Positions 60,477 through 64,000 of a stretch of 64,000 nucleotides of DNA are shown piece by piece. Within the stretch, counting starts at the first letter, position 1. Each line of letters begins with the position of its first letter. The notes beneath the pieces are model-generated. The model was given only the letters and a program-made list of their open reading frames with translations. It ran no database searches and had not been told where the DNA came from. The stretch is from an uncultured Lachnospiraceae bacterium (GTDB taxonomy: Bacteria > Bacillota > Clostridia > Lachnospirales > Lachnospiraceae): the NCBI GenBank assembly GCA_945919795.1, contig CAMEJJ010000010.1, positions 1 through 64,000 of the forward strand, given 5' to 3'. The translations under genes were made by a program, and so were the position numbers.

Positions 60477-61895
60477 TTATGAAATTGTATTCAGATTCCT
60501 ATTATTACGAATCAGAAAACGCCATGAATTATTATAGTATAGATATTTTTTTAGTGCAACAAAATTCAAAATGCAGTGGACTAACTGACTTAACATTAAA
60601 AAATACAGATAGGCTTTGATGCCGTATAGGGGAACCAAAAGAAATACCCCAAGCAGGCGGATGGCTATGGATGCCACATTGATAAGGAAAGATAGAGTTG
60701 CTTTTCCTAAGCCGTTTAAAATACTTGTTAATAATGTTCCTAAATATAGAAAAGGACACATGAAACTCAGGGTTCTGATAAACAGACCGGCATCGGGACT
60801 TTTAAAAATAAGTTCTCCGATCAATGGACCGGTCAGATAGAAAAAGAACATACACAGAAAACCGAGAGCCAGACAGAATGCTGTAGATAAATAGATAGAT
60901 CCGGCTATTTTTTTTCGATCCTGTTGTGCATCTGCCTCAGAAACATAGGGAAGAAGTAAAACACTGACTGAACTCGTAATAGCCTGAGGGAATAAGATCA
61001 TAGGGAGGGCCATTCCTGTAAAAACTCCATATATGCATAACGCTTCTGAAGATGTCAGACCAAAAGTTGTCAGTTTCCTTGGAAGGTATGCGGCTTCGAT
61101 ACTTTGTAACAGATTCAGAACAATACGGTTAATGCTGAGCGGAGCAGCAAGAAAAATTAATTTCTTCAGGATGTGTTTCTTAGGTCCGGAAATGGTTATA
61201 TGATGTTGAAAAACTGTTTTTTTCGATATGGTACGTGGATTTGTTTTTCTGTCCTTGCTTTTGAACAATATCACTACACTGATGAAAGAGGAAACGATTT
61301 CGCCGATGACAAGTCCTAAAACGGCAAACAGAATCCGACTTTCCGTAATGGTGTCCGGAAAGATGGAAAATAATATGACAACACTGAATACTCGTGCAAG
61401 TTGCTCAAGTAGTTGAGTGGCAGATGGGACGGTTGTCTGTTTGAGACCGAAATAGTAACCGTTAATACAACTGTGGATGGCACAGAAAGGGAGCGAGAGT
61501 GCATATACACAAATGAGATTTTGACATCTCTTTTCGGCAAGAAACAGAATAGAAATCGAATGGCTGAATTTACAAAGTATAATCCCAAGGAAGATGGAAA
61601 GTGATATGGAAATAAGAAAACCATATAACAGGGTCAGAATGCTGCTTTTTCTTTTTCCCTCTGCCTCATAGGCTGCTACATGTTTGGAAATGGAAGTCTG
61701 AATGCCGGCGCAGGTTAACGAAAAGGACAGTGCCATAATCGGAGCAAGTAACTGATAAACGCCCATTCCTTCTTCTCCGATTTGACGGGATAAAAAAATA
61801 CGGTAAAAAAACCCGATAATCCGTGTCAGGATACCGGCAGCTGTTAACATCAATGTCCCAAGAACCAATTTACTTTTTCTGATATAATTGCGCAA
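60477..61895 (-). CDS. SpoVB-like polysaccharide/lipid flippase (MOP superfamily)
   Basis: Integral membrane protein of about 472 residues with 12-14 helices, in the MOP exporter superfamily. The N-terminal AGILTRIIGFFYRIFLSRQI then GEEGMGVYQLLAPIM is typical of the SpoVB/YabM/MurJ-like group, which moves lipid-linked saccharides or peptidoglycan precursors across the membrane. The reading frame extends to an ATG at 61943, but a TTG at 61895 has AGGAAG 7 bases upstream on the minus strand and is the likelier start. Members occur in non-sporulating bacteria too. Downstream of the PHP phosphatase on the same strand. Confidence 0.82.
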   Translation of the reverse strand: MRNYIRKSKLVLGTLMLTAAGILTRIIGFFYRIFLSRQIGEEGMGVYQLLAPIMALSFSLTCAGIQTSISKHVAAYEAEGKRKSSILTLLYGFLISISLSIFLGIILCKFSHSISILFLAEKRCQNLICVYALSLPFCAIHSCINGYYFGLKQTTVPSATQLLEQLARVFSVVILFSIFPDTITESRILFAVLGLVIGEIVSSFISVVILFKSKDRKTNPRTISKKTVFQHHITISGPKKHILKKLIFLAAPLSINRIVLNLLQSIEAAYLPRKLTTFGLTSSEALCIYGVFTGMALPMILFPQAITSSVSVLLLPYVSEADAQQDRKKIAGSIYLSTAFCLALGFLCMFFFYLTGPLIGELIFKSPDAGLFIRTLSFMCPFLYLGTLLTSILNGLGKATLSFLINVASIAIRLLGVFLLVPLYGIKAYLYFLMLSQLVHCILNFVALKKYLYYNNSWRFLIRNNRNLNTIS

Positions 61896-61973
61896 AAAAA
61901 CACTTCCTGAGATGTTTTTTTTATATATATGAAACTGGGACATTGATAAGAACGAAATAAAAACAAAAACGTT

Positions 61974-62801
61974 TTATAGTTTGTGAAAAGAAGGCTGCCT
62001 GCCCATAAAAGTACAGTAATATTTAAAACCGCATGATTGTAATATTTCGGAAGCCTTATCAAAATCTGCAGCAACATGTTCGGGAAAGTGAGCGTCGGAG
62101 CCGACAGTTATGATTTCTCCGCCTAATTCTTTGTATCTTTTTAAGATATCAACAGATGGATTTGGGGCATTTAATGCTTTACGAAGTCCGGAGGTGTTGC
62201 ATTCGATTCCTTTTTCATTTTCAATGATATGGGTAAGGATATCATCAATCAGATCGGAGTAGTCAAAGTAAGAAAATCGGCTGTCTGATTTAGCGGGGGC
62301 ATATCTTGCAATATAATCCAGATGTCCATATACGTCATAACCGATATAGGATTTCACATATTCGGACATTTCTTCAAAGTATGCCCAGTAACATGCAGAA
62401 ACCTCTTTTCCTTCAAAAAAAGAAGGATAGTATGGATCGGTTCCCATACATAAATGGGAAGATGCAATAATAAAATCGAAATCATAGGATTTGGAAAGAA
62501 TAATATTCTTTTTCATGCAACTTTTCTGCATGCCGATTTCAATACCAAATAATACTTTGATCTGCTCTGCATATTTGTCCCGTAAACGCAGCAATTCATA
62601 AAGATAGGAATCCACATTTAAAAGAAACGTGTCTTCATTGATGTTTTCATCGGGAACATCCGGAAAATCAAAGTCGTTATGCTCGGTAAAACACATGGAT
62701 TTCAGCCCTTTTTCAATACCGGATAAAATCATTTGTTCCATGGGAATATGACAATCACCGGAAAAAGAGGAATGAAGATGAAAATCGGATTGAATACTCA
62801 T
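61974..62801 (-). CDS. HisJ-type PHP family phosphatase
   Basis: 275-residue PHP-domain protein related to histidinol-phosphate phosphatase HisJ. Metal-binding motifs: DFHLHSSFSGD (residues 6-16), CFTEHNDFDFPD, GIEIGMQ, ASSHLCMGTDPYY and VGSDAHFPEHV near the end. HisJ-like proteins hydrolyse histidinol phosphate, but several paralogues have other phosphoester substrates; no his genes are adjacent. AAAGGCAGGA lies just upstream of the start. Confidence 0.88.
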   Translation of the reverse strand: MSIQSDFHLHSSFSGDCHIPMEQMILSGIEKGLKSMCFTEHNDFDFPDVPDENINEDTFLLNVDSYLYELLRLRDKYAEQIKVLFGIEIGMQKSCMKKNIILSKSYDFDFIIASSHLCMGTDPYYPSFFEGKEVSACYWAYFEEMSEYVKSYIGYDVYGHLDYIARYAPAKSDSRFSYFDYSDLIDDILTHIIENEKGIECNTSGLRKALNAPNPSVDILKRYKELGGEIITVGSDAHFPEHVAADFDKASEILQSCGFKYYCTFMGRQPSFHKL

Positions 62802-62901
62802 AACTTAGTCCTGCCTTTCAAATTTTAAATCAAAACCATAATAACATATTGCGATACCAGGGTCAAAAGGTCAAATTCTTTGATTTTCTTTGAATTATGT
62901 C

Positions 62902-62930
62902 TTGATATTTTGGGACAAATTATGTACAAT
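62902..62930 (+). promoter_or_regulatory. Promoter of gap
   Basis: TTGATA at 62902-62907, 17-base spacer, TACAAT at 62925-62930. The leader of about 80 bases is AT-rich with no clear hairpin or known riboswitch. Confidence 0.65.
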
Positions 62931-63017
62931 AAGTGTGCTGACAAAATTCTGACAATGTGCGTTCATGTATATTTTCAGAATAATATATTAAAATTCATTT
63001 TAGGAGGAATTACAAAA

Positions 63018-64000
63018 ATGGCAGTAAAAGTAGCAATTAATGGTTTTGGCCGTATCGGTCGTCTTGCATTCAGACAGATGTTTGGTGCTGAAGGTTATGA
63101 AGTAGTAGCAATCAACGATTTAACATCACCTAAGATGTTAGCTCACCTTCTTAAATATGACTCTTCACAGGGTAAATATGCAAAAGCTGATACAGTAGTA
63201 GCTGGTGAAGATTCTATCACAGTTGATGGAAAAACATTAAAAATCTACAAAGAGCCCGATGCAAACAACTGTCCTTGGGGAGAACTTGGAGTAGACGTTG
63301 TTCTTGAATGTTCAGGTTTCTATACATCAAAAGAAAAAGCACAGGCTCATATCAACGCTGGTGCAAAGAAAGTTGTTATTTCTGCTCCTGCAGGAAATGA
63401 CCTTCCTACAATCGTTTACAATGTAAACCATACAACATTAACAGCAGATGACAAAATCATCTCAGCTGCTTCTTGTACAACAAACTGCTTAGCTCCTATG
63501 GCAAAAGCATTAAATGACTTAGCTGGTATCAAATCTGGTATCATGAGCACAATTCATGCATATACAGGTGATCAGATGATCCTTGACGGACCTCAGAGAA
63601 AAGGTGACTTAAGAAGATCTCGTGCAGGTGCTGTAAATATCGTTCCTAACTCAACAGGTGCTGCAAAAGCTATCGGTTTAGTTATCCCTGAATTAAACGG
63701 TAAATTAATCGGATCTGCTCAGCGTGTTCCTACTCCTACAGGTTCTACAACAATCTTAGTAGCTACAGTAGAAAAATCTGTAACAAAAGAAGAAATCAAT
63801 GCAGCTATGAAAGCAGCAGCTACAGAATCATTCGGTTACAATGAAGAAGAAATCGTTTCTTCAGATATCGTTGGATCAACATATGGTTCAATCTTCGATG
63901 CAACACAGACAATGGTTGGCGAAGACAATTTAGTACAGGTTGTTTCTTGGTATGACAATGAAAACAGCTACACATCTCAGATGGTTCGTACAATCAAATA
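63018..64000 (+). CDS. gap: Glyceraldehyde-3-phosphate dehydrogenase (stop codon cut by window end)
   Basis: NAD-dependent glycolytic enzyme converting glyceraldehyde 3-phosphate to 1,3-bisphosphoglycerate. The N-terminal [17 protein letters not shown] binds NAD; the active site is [13 protein letters not shown], with the later catalytic His in [10 protein letters not shown], and [17 protein letters not shown] and [16 protein letters not shown] at the C-terminus. 327 codons are seen, and the last two bases are TA, so only the final base of the stop lies outside. AGGAGG lies 10 bases before the ATG. Codons are strongly biased (GCT, GGT, ACA, GTA), unlike the neighbours, as expected for a highly expressed gene. 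Confidence 0.97.
   Translation, partial: MAVKVAINGFGRIGRLAFRQMFGAEGYEVVAINDLTSPKMLAHLLKYDSSQGKYAKADTVVAGEDSITVDGKTLKIYKEPDANNCPWGELGVDVVLECSGFYTSKEKAQAHINAGAKKVVISAPAGNDLPTIVYNVNHTTLTADDKIISAASCTTNCLAPMAKALNDLAGIKSGIMSTIHAYTGDQMILDGPQRKGDLRRSRAGAVNIVPNSTGAAKAIGLVIPELNGKLIGSAQRVPTPTGSTTILVATVEKSVTKEEINAAMKAAATESFGYNEEEIVSSDIVGSTYGSIFDATQTMVGEDNLVQVVSWYDNENSYTSQMVRTIK

Overview
The window is a gene-dense, AT-rich stretch of a Gram-positive anaerobe's chromosome, most likely a member of the Clostridia and probably Lachnospiraceae. Supporting evidence: strong AGGAGG-type ribosome binding sites, a six-gene Rnf (ferredoxin:NAD) operon, gene orders shared with Bacillus and Clostridium (rqcH-yicC-gmk-rpoZ, cinA/recA/recX/rny, plsX-acpP-rnc-smc-ftsY, nudF-spoIIM-xerD), a Spo0A-type DNA-binding domain, and LexA boxes of the Gram-positive type. 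Genus cannot be fixed from the sequence. No tRNA, rRNA, CRISPR array, prophage or transposase gene was seen.

Layout. 0-4 kb: ispH and rpsA (overlapping), a lone cheR, then a DEDDh exonuclease on the minus strand. 4.3-9.6 kb: rnfCDGEAB, a membrane ion pump linked to ferredoxin oxidation. 9.7-13.5 kb: M18 aminopeptidase, RlmI-like rRNA methyltransferase, a 74-bp tandem repeat array, and a YjbR-MGMT fusion. 13.5-17.6 kb is the most accessory part: a Fic-type protein with an altered catalytic motif behind a double-palindrome operator, a cysteine-protease-like protein, and a large TraX/7TM/GGDEF membrane protein. 17.8-23 kb: radical SAM protein, a PadR/HAAS/DUF4097 envelope module, an ACT/DUF711 pair. 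23-28.4 kb: tmcAL, pta without ackA, an unknown polytopic membrane protein, yceD-rpmF. 28.5-36.4 kb: plsX-acpP-rnc-smc-ftsY-ilvA. 36.4-42.2 kb: a MITE-like hairpin, a TPR/DUF4037/DUF4125 fusion, an SCP2 protein with a histone-H1-like tail, a receiver-less Spo0A-like regulator, glgA. 42.3-54.4 kb: rqcH-yicC-gmk-rpoZ-rimO-pgsA-cinA, a zinc-ribbon/low-complexity membrane protein, the SOS-controlled recA-recX, and rny. 54.4-64 kb: purC, an aspartate-type aminotransferase, nudF, spoIIM-like, xerD, a DAHP synthase, a SpoVB-like flippase, a HisJ-like PHP phosphatase, and gap, which lacks only the last base of its stop codon.

Most of the window is housekeeping: isoprenoid precursors, translation and ribosome rescue, phospholipid and fatty-acid initiation, chromosome segregation, DNA repair, RNA decay and energy conservation. 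The unusual material lies in domain fusions and in intergenic DNA: a three-copy interspersed hairpin repeat, a 74-bp minisatellite, long hairpins around 36.5 and 39.1 kb, and phased short direct repeats next to several strong promoters. The best candidates for something undescribed are the Fic/cysteine-protease pair with its four-half-site operator, the TraX-GGDEF fusion, the TPR-DUF4037-DUF4125 protein whose apparent start codon lies in a mobile-element-like hairpin, and the cysteine-motif tail on RnfE.
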